Notes under the pieces: generated by a model | Databases searched by the model: none | What the model was told of the DNA's origin: nothing | The model's input: the letters and a program-made list of their open reading frames with translations, nothing else | Translations under genes and position numbers: made by a program | Source of the DNA: a bacterium | Lineage (GTDB): Bacteria; Desulfobacterota; JAPLJL01 | Reading direction: 5' to 3' | NCBI GenBank assembly: GCA_028713675.1 | Contig: JAQTNV010000001.1 | Location: forward strand, 186,001-250,000 | DNA length: 64,000 bases | Shown here: positions 34,199-42,329 of the stretch, in pieces | Layout of the letters: each line of letters opens with the position of its first letter | Numbering within the stretch: position 1 is the first letter of the stretch

Positions 34199-36268
34199 CT
34201 ACTTTTCCTGTTCCTTGGTCTTCTTGTACGCCTCGATGATCTTGCCGGCGATCTGGCCGGGAACCTCCTCGTAATGGGAATATTCATAAGTGAAAGTCCC
34301 CCGGCCCTGGGTAATCGAGCGGAGATCGGCCGCGTACCTGACCACCTCGGACATCGGCACCAACGCCTTGATCACCTGGGAAGTGTTCTCCACTTCCATC
34401 CCGGCGATCCGGCCCCGCCGGCTGTTCAGATCGCCGATGACATCCCCCATGTATTCATCGGTAACGAAAACCTTCATTTTCAGGATCGGCTCCAGGAGCA
34501 CCGGGTCGCCGTCGGCGAAAGCCTTTTTGAAGCCCATCGAGGCCGCGATCCGGAAGGCCATGTCCGAGGAATCCACCACGTGAAAGCCGCCGTCATAGAG
34601 GCTGGCCCGGATATCCACCACCGGATAGCCCGCGAGCGGTCCTACCTCGCAGGCCTCGACAATCCCTTTCTCGACGGCGGGAATAAAATTCCGGGGAATG
34701 GCGCCCCCGGTGATCCGGTCCACGAATTCAAATCCCTTCTCCCGGCCGAGCGGCTCGAGCTCGATCCAGGTATCCGCAAACTGGCCCCGGCCCCCGGACT
34801 GACGCTTGTATTTCCCCTGGGCGCTGATTTTTTTGCGGATGGTTTCCCGGTAGGGAATCAGGGGAGGCTGGAGATCCACCGACACCTCATACTTCCGCTG
34901 CAGTTTCTCCACGGTCACGTCGATATGAGCCTGGCCCATTCCGGAAATAATCAGCTCCTTGGTTTGGGCTTCCCGGCGGAACTCCAGGGAGGGATCCTCC
35001 TCCACCAGTTTGGACATGGCGGGGGAGATCCGCTCTTCGTCCGCGCGGGTTTTCGGTTTCAATGAATAACTGACCAATCTCTGGGTGGACTTGTAACTCT
35101 GGATCCGAATGGGGCTGGATTCGTCGGTCAGGGTGTCGCCGGTCTGGGCCTCTTTCATTTTGGACAGGACCACGATCATCCCGGCCTCGCCGGTGCCCAC
35201 CGAATGCAGCTCTTTCCCCAGCGGGCGGGAAACCACCCCGACTTTTTCCTTGAGCCCCCGGCCGGGATTGAAGACCACGGCGTCCGACTGGAGATTGCCG
35301 GAAACAATTTTCACGAAGGAAAGCTTCCCGGTGAAATGCTCGACCTGGGTTTTGAAAACCAGTCCGGCGAAGGGCGCCTCGGGGGCGCGGGCTATTTCCT
35401 TACTGCTGGCCGGATCGATTCCCTTCCATTGCCGGCTTTCCCGCGGAGGAGCGAACAGCTTGAAGGTCATATCCATCAAATTGACGATGCCCATGTTCTT
35501 CGCGGCCGCCCCGAAAACCACCGGGGCGAGTTTGCGATTCCGGACCCCCGCCTCCAGGGCCTTTTCCAGCTCCGCCTCGCTGACTTCGCCCTTTTCCAGG
35601 TATTTTTCCAGGATCTGGTCGTCCTGCTCCACAATCGCTTCCAGGACGCCCGGCCGGATTTCCTTCACCTGTTTCTGCAGATCCGCCGGGATTTCTTCCT
35701 CGCTGACCTTCCCTTTCCCGTCGGGGGTAAAGATCTGGGCCTGGTTGCGGATAAGGTCAACCACACCGCGGAACCCGGATTCCTTCCCGATCGGATACTG
35801 GATCAGGACCGGCTTGGCCCCCTTGAAGCTCTCCAGTTCGCCCATGATTTCATCCAGGTTAGCCTTTTCCCGATCCATCCCGTTCACGAACAGGATGCGG
35901 GGAACCCCCAGCTCTTCCAGGATCTGCCAGGCCCGGACGGCCTCGAAACGCAGAGGCGGGACCGGATTCATGACCAGGACCGCGCCGTCCGCCACCAGCG
36001 CCGCGTTGTAAGCGTCAAAAATAAAATCCACTTCCCCCGGAGTATCGATCAGGGTCAGTTCCCCTTTTTTCCACTTGGTCCCGAAAACCGCCGAGCTCAG
36101 GGTTATGTTCCGTTTGGCTTCTTCCGGGTCGGTACCCAGGATCGCGGGCCCTCCCTCCACCGGCCGGAAACGATTGATCGCCTTCCCGTTATACAGAGCC
36201 GCCTCGATCACCGTGGTTTTCCCGCTCCCGTCGGCCCCGACCATCGCCACATTTCGAATGTCATCCAT
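34199..36268 (-). CDS. EF-G-like translational GTPase with altered G domain
   Basis: A 689-residue protein that aligns along all EF-G domains: switch I RNITL, the domain IV loop GGRGQFADTWIELEPL and the C-terminal SRRGRIAGMEVENTSQVIKALVPMSEV with YSHYEEVPGQIAGKII. The G domain is divergent: P-loop GADGSGKTT in place of AHxDxGKTT, DTPGEVDF (Glu79 where EF-G has the catalytic His) and NGMD (Gly130 where NKxD has Lys). Similar EF-G paralogues exist in many bacteria, but losing both residues is unusual. It could be a slow or non-hydrolysing ribosome factor. It is close to aspS on the same strand. It is not the primary EF-G. Confidence 0.85.
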   Translation of the reverse strand: MDDIRNVAMVGADGSGKTTVIEAALYNGKAINRFRPVEGGPAILGTDPEEAKRNITLSSAVFGTKWKKGELTLIDTPGEVDFIFDAYNAALVADGAVLVMNPVPPLRFEAVRAWQILEELGVPRILFVNGMDREKANLDEIMGELESFKGAKPVLIQYPIGKESGFRGVVDLIRNQAQIFTPDGKGKVSEEEIPADLQKQVKEIRPGVLEAIVEQDDQILEKYLEKGEVSEAELEKALEAGVRNRKLAPVVFGAAAKNMGIVNLMDMTFKLFAPPRESRQWKGIDPASSKEIARAPEAPFAGLVFKTQVEHFTGKLSFVKIVSGNLQSDAVVFNPGRGLKEKVGVVSRPLGKELHSVGTGEAGMIVVLSKMKEAQTGDTLTDESSPIRIQSYKSTQRLVSYSLKPKTRADEERISPAMSKLVEEDPSLEFRREAQTKELIISGMGQAHIDVTVEKLQRKYEVSVDLQPPLIPYRETIRKKISAQGKYKRQSGGRGQFADTWIELEPLGREKGFEFVDRITGGAIPRNFIPAVEKGIVEACEVGPLAGYPVVDIRASLYDGGFHVVDSSDMAFRIAASMGFKKAFADGDPVLLEPILKMKVFVTDEYMGDVIGDLNSRRGRIAGMEVENTSQVIKALVPMSEVVRYAADLRSITQGRGTFTYEYSHYEEVPGQIAGKIIEAYKKTKEQEK

Positions 36269-36385
36269 AAGCGCTTAACCCCCTTATCTTTCCAAACTGG
36301 TTATCCCGAATTCCATTGCCAAACGCGGAATAATAATCTCTTTTCTCGGGTTTCTTGGCAAGCCCGCGCGGGAATATTTTTTTCC

Positions 36386-38242
36386 CTAGAACGGCCCGCC
36401 TCCGCGCCTCGATCTTCGGAGCCAGGGGAACCCGATCATCAGGAGGGGCAGGACTCCCATCCCTTCCAGGGAGTTGCAGCCGCAGCCCTGGCTTTTTCCC
36501 TTTTCTTCTTCCGGGAGGGTGTAGGTAACAATGAGTTCCCAGGTCTGGTTATATTTTCCCCAGCAATTCTCCGCCGTAACCGTCAAATGATTGCCGCCGA
36601 TCTGGGTATCATTGGGGACCCAGGTTAACAGTCCGGACTCCGCGTTCAGGGTAACCCCGGTGGGATAATTAACCAGGGAATACTCGACGGGCAGGGTCCC
36701 CTCGGTGCCCAGCTGGTACTGGTACAGTTCGTCTATCTCGGTTTCCTGGACCGGGATCGAGGTGATCACGGGCGGATAGATCGGATTAAGATCGGGATCC
36801 ACGACCAGGGCGAATAGCATCCGCTCGGAATCGGAGGGATCCACCTTGATGTTATCCAGGGAGATGGCGCTTCCCCCGCCGCAATAGGTTTTGCTCCCGG
36901 GGGTAGTGCTCTCGGTAAAATACGCCCCCGCGCTCCAGTAATCCTGCGCATCGCAGAAATAACCGGTAGTAATGGGACAGGGGTGGGCGGCGCTGTCGAC
37001 ATAGTAGGTCCCGGGGATTTCAAGGTTATAGGCGTCATCCGCCTGTTCGAGCGCCACCAGGAAATGACTGGAACAGCAATCGGCGCTGCCCGGGGGGTAG
37101 CAGGATTCGTTATTGGGGGTTCCGGAGGATTCCCCGCCCCACTTGGCCTCATCCACGTGCCAGATCAGGACCCCGCGGGCCGGGAGCAGTTCGTCATTGC
37201 CTTCCCGGGTATTGAAGGTGACCAGGAAGTATTCGTTCCCGGCGGTACCGTTGGGATAGAGAACATATCCCTCTCCGGAGCTCTCCACCGGGGCCAGCTC
37301 CGCCGGGCAGAGATTGACATCCGCCGGTTTTTCCTTCAGCCAGCCGAGCTTATGCCGCGGCCAGGCGGAGAGGTAAACCGGGGGATTCAGGTAAAGGCCG
37401 TAAGACATCAAATCATAAAAACCCAGTCCCCGGGATTGAGTGGTGTTGGGATCGTAAAGGTCGGGAATCCCCCAGTTATGGGTGTATTCATGGGCGTAAA
37501 TCCCGATCCCGCTGAACCCCTTGAGGCCCTGGTCTTTTTCCGGCCCCAGAGCGTATTTAACCCCGACCCCGTCAAGCGAAAAATTGGGCAGATCGACACT
37601 GTGAGACCAGATATCCAATGTGTTCTCGCCGGTCTGCTCGGCCCCGAAGCCGGGATGAATGATGATAATCGACTCGGCAACCCCGTCGCCGTTGTTGTCA
37701 AAATTGGACAGGTTTATGCCATGGTTATGCGCGCAGTTGACCGCTTCCTTCGCGAAGTCCGGTCCGCGCCGGGCCATGGTATCGCCTCCGGTCCCGTAAT
37801 AGTTGTGCGTCTGAGTCGCCGTCTCCGGATAGCAGGAAAAGAGTTCGCTGTGGCCGTTCGCTTCCCCGGGACGATTGAATCGGAAAACTCCGGCAGCCAT
37901 GTCCTCGTAATAGAGGACAAAGGATCTTCCGTCATACGCCCCGCTGTCTCCGTTTCCGAAAAAAAGATCCTGGAAATATGCCTGGGCCCCGCTGGAAAAG
38001 GCGGCATCCGAAAAATTCATCATGATTACCAGGAGATTGTAGCTGCCCTGGGGTTGGATCACCGCTTCGGGGAAGAAACCCTTTAAACCGATCGCGGCGG
38101 CGTGGGATTTCAGATAATTCAGTTCAAAACCGATTCCCGCCTCCGGAAAGCGGGGATCGGGAGGCGGCAGGGCCAGGGCCGGCCCGGTAAAAACCAGGAT
38201 TAAAAATAACAGCGAAAATTTTTCAATTATTTTTCGCATCAT
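36386..38242 (-). CDS. Secreted M6-family metalloprotease with CGC-type C-terminal tail
   Basis: A 618-residue protein with a Sec signal (about 1-24, ending ALA). The zinc site is AHEYTHNWGIPDLYD (His251, Glu252, His255, with Asp261 probably third ligand), as in immune inhibitor A/M6 proteases. A calcium-loop-like DNNGDGVAE is at 182-190. About residues 510-590 form a putative Ig-like (He_PIG) domain (PVEYSLVNYPTGVTLNAESGLLTWVPNDTQIG). The C-terminus has GCGC, a hydrophobic stretch (MGVLPLLMIGFPWL) and RRSRRGG, a sorting-tail arrangement like MYXO-CTERM. That implies processing and surface anchoring or lipid modification. It is monocistronic. Confidence 0.88.
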   Translation of the reverse strand: MMRKIIEKFSLLFLILVFTGPALALPPPDPRFPEAGIGFELNYLKSHAAAIGLKGFFPEAVIQPQGSYNLLVIMMNFSDAAFSSGAQAYFQDLFFGNGDSGAYDGRSFVLYYEDMAAGVFRFNRPGEANGHSELFSCYPETATQTHNYYGTGGDTMARRGPDFAKEAVNCAHNHGINLSNFDNNGDGVAESIIIIHPGFGAEQTGENTLDIWSHSVDLPNFSLDGVGVKYALGPEKDQGLKGFSGIGIYAHEYTHNWGIPDLYDPNTTQSRGLGFYDLMSYGLYLNPPVYLSAWPRHKLGWLKEKPADVNLCPAELAPVESSGEGYVLYPNGTAGNEYFLVTFNTREGNDELLPARGVLIWHVDEAKWGGESSGTPNNESCYPPGSADCCSSHFLVALEQADDAYNLEIPGTYYVDSAAHPCPITTGYFCDAQDYWSAGAYFTESTTPGSKTYCGGGSAISLDNIKVDPSDSERMLFALVVDPDLNPIYPPVITSIPVQETEIDELYQYQLGTEGTLPVEYSLVNYPTGVTLNAESGLLTWVPNDTQIGGNHLTVTAENCWGKYNQTWELIVTYTLPEEEKGKSQGCGCNSLEGMGVLPLLMIGFPWLRRSRRGGGPF

Positions 38243-38310
38243 TATTAATATCCGGCACCGCCGTTCTCACTAAAAGTTTGACGGGCTTCCGGTCCCGGAT
38301 CAATAAAAGC

Positions 38311-38994
38311 CTAACTTATTGAGGATACCCGGTCTCTGATTAGGGGGCAACCCTCGCATCGGGGATTCTTGCGGCAATGCGTTTTCCCTAAATGGACCAG
38401 GAGGGCGTGGAACTCATTGAACAGACGCTCATCCGGTTCCAGGCCGGCCATTACCATCCCCTGGATTTCCGCGTACTTCGCGCCTTCCGCGATCAAACCT
38501 TGGCAGCGGAAAATCCGTCCGGTGTAGGCGTCGACCACAAAGACGGGATAATGACCGGCGTATAAAACAATTGAGTCCGCGGTTTCCGGACCGATCCCCC
38601 GCACCCCCAAAAGCCCGGCCCGGAGTTTTTCCTGTCCGGAGGCCAGCATATCCTCCAGATTCCCCCGGTAACCCTCCCGCAAAAACCGGAGGAATTCCTT
38701 CAGGGTTCTCGATTTCTGCCGGAAATACCCGGCCGGCCTGATATGTCCGCCCAGTTCCACCGCCGCCAACCCTGCCATTTTTTTCGGAGTCAGCAGCCCC
38801 GCCCGCTGAAGATTATCCAGAGCCCGGGTGACATTGGCCCAGCTGGTATTCTGGGTCAGGATCGCCCCCACGATCATTTCGAAGTCCCCTTTGGCCGGCC
38901 ACCATCCCTGGGGGCCATAGGCTTTTTCCAAGCGGCGATAGATTTTCAGCAATCTCTGCCGGGGCCGTGGGCTCCGGTCATTTTTTTTCTTCAT
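38311..38994 (-). CDS. Endonuclease III-family DNA glycosylase
   Basis: A 227-residue HhH-GPD protein. The HhH segment is LLGVRGIGPETADSIVLYA, followed by the catalytic Asp region VFVVDAYTGRIF, with Asp about residue 154. FEMIVGAILTQNTSWANVTRALDNL is the N-terminal helix pair. The C-terminal Fe-S region reads THCRKNPRCEGCPLIRDR with three of the four cysteines expected in Nth; the fourth, usually five to six residues on, is absent before the stop. The lysine of bifunctional Nth is not seen in the HhH (GIGPETA rather than GVGRKTA), so it may be monofunctional, as in MagIII-like or other EndoIII-related glycosylases. Confidence 0.88.
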   Translation of the reverse strand: MKKKNDRSPRPRQRLLKIYRRLEKAYGPQGWWPAKGDFEMIVGAILTQNTSWANVTRALDNLQRAGLLTPKKMAGLAAVELGGHIRPAGYFRQKSRTLKEFLRFLREGYRGNLEDMLASGQEKLRAGLLGVRGIGPETADSIVLYAGHYPVFVVDAYTGRIFRCQGLIAEGAKYAEIQGMVMAGLEPDERLFNEFHALLVHLGKTHCRKNPRCEGCPLIRDRVSSIS

Positions 38995-39077
38995 TAATTA
39001 AATCTGAATTTCAGGTGGGCACGAGCGAAGCAAATTTTATCTGCAAATAATCTGTCCTGGTTTTTAAAATTCTTCAG

Positions 39078-39159
39078 GTAGCCGCAGGCTTCAGCCTGCG
39101 TTCTGAAACAAGAAATATCTAATTGAACTGTTTACTCGCAACCTAAAGGTTGCGGCTAC
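39078..39159. repeat. Nested hairpin repeat
   Basis: GTAGCCGCA (39078-39086) pairs with TGCGGCTAC (39151-39159). Inside are CAGGCTTCAGCCTG and CAACCTAAAGGTTG hairpins, giving a Y-shaped fold. The rest of the 212-bp gap (38995-39206) holds nothing recognisable. Confidence 0.55.
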
Positions 39160-39206
39160 AATTATTTTTAAAATTTGGGATCTTGGACTTTGGAATTGTT
39201 TATTTC

Positions 39207-39413
39207 TTATCCGGCTTTTCCCTCGACCCGAAACTCCAGGGTAACCGGATCAAACACCAGAAAATAACTGCGCTGGTTATCGATACTTTTGAATTCCATC
39301 TTCCGGTCGAAGTTGGTCTTGGCGCTGGTAATTAGAAACTTCAGGTATTCAACCTTCTTTTCTTTGATTTCCCGGAGATCCTCGAGTCCCCGGGGGTCTC
39401 CGGTAAGTTTCAA
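39207..39413 (-). CDS. Small hypothetical protein after SPOR gene
   Basis: 68 residues. The TTG start is preceded by AGGGAAGGG, which begins right at the stop of the SPOR gene, so it is a translationally coupled last gene of the argS-SPOR unit. The sequence has a charged helix (LEDLREIKEKKVEYLKFLI) followed by a strand-rich end (YFLVFDPVTLEFRVEG). Spacing and composition fit a real gene, but I do not recognise the family. Confidence 0.5.
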   Translation of the reverse strand: MKLTGDPRGLEDLREIKEKKVEYLKFLITSAKTNFDRKMEFKSIDNQRSYFLVFDPVTLEFRVEGKAG

Positions 39414-39421
39414 GCCCTTCC

Positions 39422-40270
39422 CTAATCAACCTGCGCCACAAATCCCCGGAGATGGATCTGATTTTCCAGCTCCTTCTGGTAGCGGGCGGCGATTTCCTTG
39501 GTGGCGAACTTCCCCACCCTGACCCGGTGCCAGGTCCCTTTCCCGGTAATTTCCGCCGTGGCCAGGTAAGCCGGGTATTTCCTTTCCCGGAGCCAGCGGA
39601 CCAGGTTCTGGGCCTGGTCCCGTTCCAGGAAAGAGGAAATCTGGATGGTATATTTGCCTTCTTCCGCATCGGCGGATGTGGCTTTTTTCATGGCCACCTT
39701 GGCGGGTGCCGCCTTGGCAGTGGCCTTCTTGGCTTTCTTCTGGGCCTTGGGCGCCGGGGCCGCGGGTTCCGTTTCCTCCGGGGCCGCGGGAGCCACTTGC
39801 TGAGGCTCGCTTTCGGGCTGACTTCCGGGCTGGACTCCGGGCTGAACCCCGGGCTGGCCTTCGGGTTGGGCCTGGATTCCCACCCCCTTGCCCTTCACCA
39901 GGGAATCATAATAGGTATACTGCACGTTATCCTTACCGGCCGCGGTTTTTCCCGGCGCGTTCGCCGCGTTTTTTTCCGCGGACGGGTTCGGAGGCAGGGC
40001 CGCCTCGCTTTCACCGGCGGGATAAGCCCCGGGGCTTCCGGCTCCCGGGCCGCCGGCGAGATCCTCGCCTTCCGCTTTTTCCCCGGAAGGGGCTGCCAGG
40101 TCGGCGGCCGCCACCGGATGGGTCTGGGATCTCTCGATCCTCCGGCCCACAAAAACCCCCAGGATAAAGACCAGGATCGCGAACAGGAGCAGGCCGGCGA
40201 TAATCAGGTACAGCTCCCTCGCCTCCAAACTGACTTCATACTGATTGCCCATCTTTTTCGCTCCATCCAT
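39422..40270 (-). CDS. SPOR-domain membrane protein
   Basis: A 282-residue protein. A single N-terminal membrane helix (about 20-42, LYLIIAGLLLFAILVFILGVFVG) is followed by a long Ala/Pro/Glu/Lys-rich linker (45-205) and a C-terminal SPOR domain (about 208-282: KYTIQISSFLERDQAQNLVRWLRERKYPAYL, WHRVRVGKFATKEIAARYQKEL). SPOR domains bind denuded peptidoglycan at the division septum. The linker holds a short PGVQPGVQPG repeat and a basic AKKATAKAAPAK segment. It lies downstream of argS on the same strand, an arrangement common in deltaproteobacterial genomes. Confidence 0.92.
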   Translation of the reverse strand: MDGAKKMGNQYEVSLEARELYLIIAGLLLFAILVFILGVFVGRRIERSQTHPVAAADLAAPSGEKAEGEDLAGGPGAGSPGAYPAGESEAALPPNPSAEKNAANAPGKTAAGKDNVQYTYYDSLVKGKGVGIQAQPEGQPGVQPGVQPGSQPESEPQQVAPAAPEETEPAAPAPKAQKKAKKATAKAAPAKVAMKKATSADAEEGKYTIQISSFLERDQAQNLVRWLRERKYPAYLATAEITGKGTWHRVRVGKFATKEIAARYQKELENQIHLRGFVAQVD

Positions 40271-40360
40271 ATTTTGCCTCCTTTTACCCGCATTGGCATG
40301 ATACCATAGATTTTCGTCCCGGTATCAGCTTTTTTCGCGGGTAGCCCTTCCCGTCCGGTT

Positions 40361-42217
40361 TTACATCTTTTCCGGAACCTGAATCCCTAATATTTCCAGA
40401 CCTTTCCTGATGACCACCTGGACAGAATCGCAAAGCGCCAGGCGGGCCTGGCTCAGTTTCAATTCCTCGGGTTCGAAATTCCCTTCTTCCCTATCATTTT
40501 GATTTTCACCTTTGAGCTTTGAGCTTTGACCTTCCCCCGAACTTTGACCTTCCCTTGCCCCTTGCTCTTCGCTGCTCCTTTTGGGGGGCAAAACCCGGTA
40601 GTCATGATAATAACGGTGAAAATTCCCGGCCAGCTCCAGAAGATAAGCGGTCAGGTGGTGAGGCTCAAGCGCCTGCGCGCTCTCCCGGATCAGGTTGGGA
40701 AACCAGACCAGCTGCCGGAGCAGCGTCAGTTCCTCCGGAAGGGTGAGCAGGTCCGGGTCCCATTCCGGAACGGGGAGGGTAATTCCCATCCGGCGGGCTT
40801 CCTCGCGAATGCTGGAAACCCGCGCGTAGGCATACTGCACGTAAAAAACCGGGTTCTCCGGGGCCTGTTTTTTCGCGAGCTCGAGGTCGAAATCCAGGTG
40901 GCTGTCCGCCTTCCGGAAAAGAAAGAAAAACCGGGCGGCGTCGCGGCCGACCTCGGCGACGAGATCGGCGAGCGTGATGAATTCACCCGAGCGGGTGGAC
41001 ATGGAAACCTGCTTTCCCGCCCGGAGCAGATTGACGAACTGGATCAGGATCACCCGCAATTTTTCCTCCGGGTAGCCCAGGGCCTGGATCGCCGCCCGGA
41101 CCCGGGGAATGTACCCGTGGTGATCCGAGCCCCAGATATTGACGATCTGGTCAAAACCCCGCGCGTATTTTTCCCGGTGGTAGGCAATATCGGAGGCGAA
41201 GTAGGTTTTTTCGCCTGTGCTCCGGATCAGGACCCGGTCTTTCTCTTCCCCGAAGGTATCCTTGGATTTGAACCAGGTGGCCCCTTCATGCCTTTCCAGG
41301 TATCCCCGGTTTTCGAGATCGGCCAGGGCCTGGTCCACCTTCCCGGACTTGTACATTTCCTGCTCGCTGGCCCAGAGGTCGAAAGTAACCCCGAATTTCT
41401 CCAGGTCGGCCTTGATCCCCTCCAGGACCCGGTTGCCGGCATAAATCCCGACGGCGCGAATCCATTCCTCCCGGGCCTTTTCAGAGGAAGGCCAGAAGTC
41501 GGCCGGCTGTTGGGCCAGCCCTTTCGCCAGATCAAGGATGTAACCGCCTTGATAGCCATCGGCGGGAAACTCGACCGCGGGCATCCCGGTGATTACCTTG
41601 TCCAATCCCGAGCCGGGATAAACCTTCTCCTGGAAACGCGCCAGCACCGATTGCCCCAGCAGGTTGATCTGCCTCCCGATATTGTTGACGTAGTATTCCT
41701 TCCAAACCTGGAAACCGCTGACTTTCATCAGGTTGGCCAGGCTGTCCCCGACCGCCGCGCCCCGGCCGTGGCCGACATGCAGGGGGCCGGTGGGGTTGGC
41801 GCTGACAAACTCAATGATGACCCGCCGCCCCTGGCCCAGCCGGGAATCGCCGTAAGCCTGGCGCTCGGCCTGGATCCGCTCGAGGACCGAACCCCAGACC
41901 CGTTTCTTCAGCAGGAAATTCAGGAACCCGCCGCCGGCCGCTTCGACCCGGTCCAGCTCGCCTTCCGGTTCCAGCGAGATCCGGGAGGCGATCAGCTCCG
42001 CCAGCTTCCGGGGAGGCATCCGGAGCTTTCCGGCCAGGCGGAAAGCCACGTTGCAGGCCAGATCCCCGAATTCCGATCTTCGGGGAAGCTCGATGGTCAC
42101 TTCATATTCCGGGAGCTCGGCCGGAAACACCGCTTCCGCCTGTCCCCGGGCCAGGGCGTCCCGAATCAACCCAGTGATTTTTTCCTTGAGGGCTTCGAAG
42201 TCGAACTGCGATCCCAT
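40361..42217 (-). CDS. argS: Arginyl-tRNA synthetase with repeat-derived insertion
   Basis: A 618-residue protein. The HIGH-type motif is SANPTGPLHVGH (139-150), and the KMSKS equivalent is VSMSTRSGEFITL, the usual ArgRS variant. The C-terminal anticodon-binding domain contains FHRYYHDYRVLPPK and then SQARLALCDSVQVVIRKGLEILGIQVPEKM. Between these, residues about 549-573 are a hydrophilic insertion (SSEEQGAREGQSSGEGQSSK) encoded by a heptad tract at about 40498-40570 identical in style to the intergenic tracts. The reading frame is kept and catalytic motifs are intact, so the enzyme is likely functional with an exposed loop. It is the only ArgRS visible and should be essential. Confidence 0.95.
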   Translation of the reverse strand: MGSQFDFEALKEKITGLIRDALARGQAEAVFPAELPEYEVTIELPRRSEFGDLACNVAFRLAGKLRMPPRKLAELIASRISLEPEGELDRVEAAGGGFLNFLLKKRVWGSVLERIQAERQAYGDSRLGQGRRVIIEFVSANPTGPLHVGHGRGAAVGDSLANLMKVSGFQVWKEYYVNNIGRQINLLGQSVLARFQEKVYPGSGLDKVITGMPAVEFPADGYQGGYILDLAKGLAQQPADFWPSSEKAREEWIRAVGIYAGNRVLEGIKADLEKFGVTFDLWASEQEMYKSGKVDQALADLENRGYLERHEGATWFKSKDTFGEEKDRVLIRSTGEKTYFASDIAYHREKYARGFDQIVNIWGSDHHGYIPRVRAAIQALGYPEEKLRVILIQFVNLLRAGKQVSMSTRSGEFITLADLVAEVGRDAARFFFLFRKADSHLDFDLELAKKQAPENPVFYVQYAYARVSSIREEARRMGITLPVPEWDPDLLTLPEELTLLRQLVWFPNLIRESAQALEPHHLTAYLLELAGNFHRYYHDYRVLPPKRSSEEQGAREGQSSGEGQSSKLKGENQNDREEGNFEPEELKLSQARLALCDSVQVVIRKGLEILGIQVPEKM

Positions 42218-42308
42218 GGTTTTGATTCTAACAACGGTGATTTCCGTGTCAATTTAGCCGGCCGCCCCCTCTTCCTTTCCCTCGAACCCTTGAACCTCTG
42301 AAGGAAAA

Positions 42309-42329
42309 ATGGTTAATTTCTACAAATGA
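42309..42329 (+). other. Possible six-codon leader ORF coupled to MFS start
   Basis: ATG42309 after AAGGA begins Met-Val-Asn-Phe-Tyr-Lys and stops at TGA 42327-42329, overlapping the transporter ATG as ATGA. The transporter has no Shine-Dalgarno sequence of its own, so ribosomes ending here could re-initiate. It is too short to support by composition. Confidence 0.3.
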
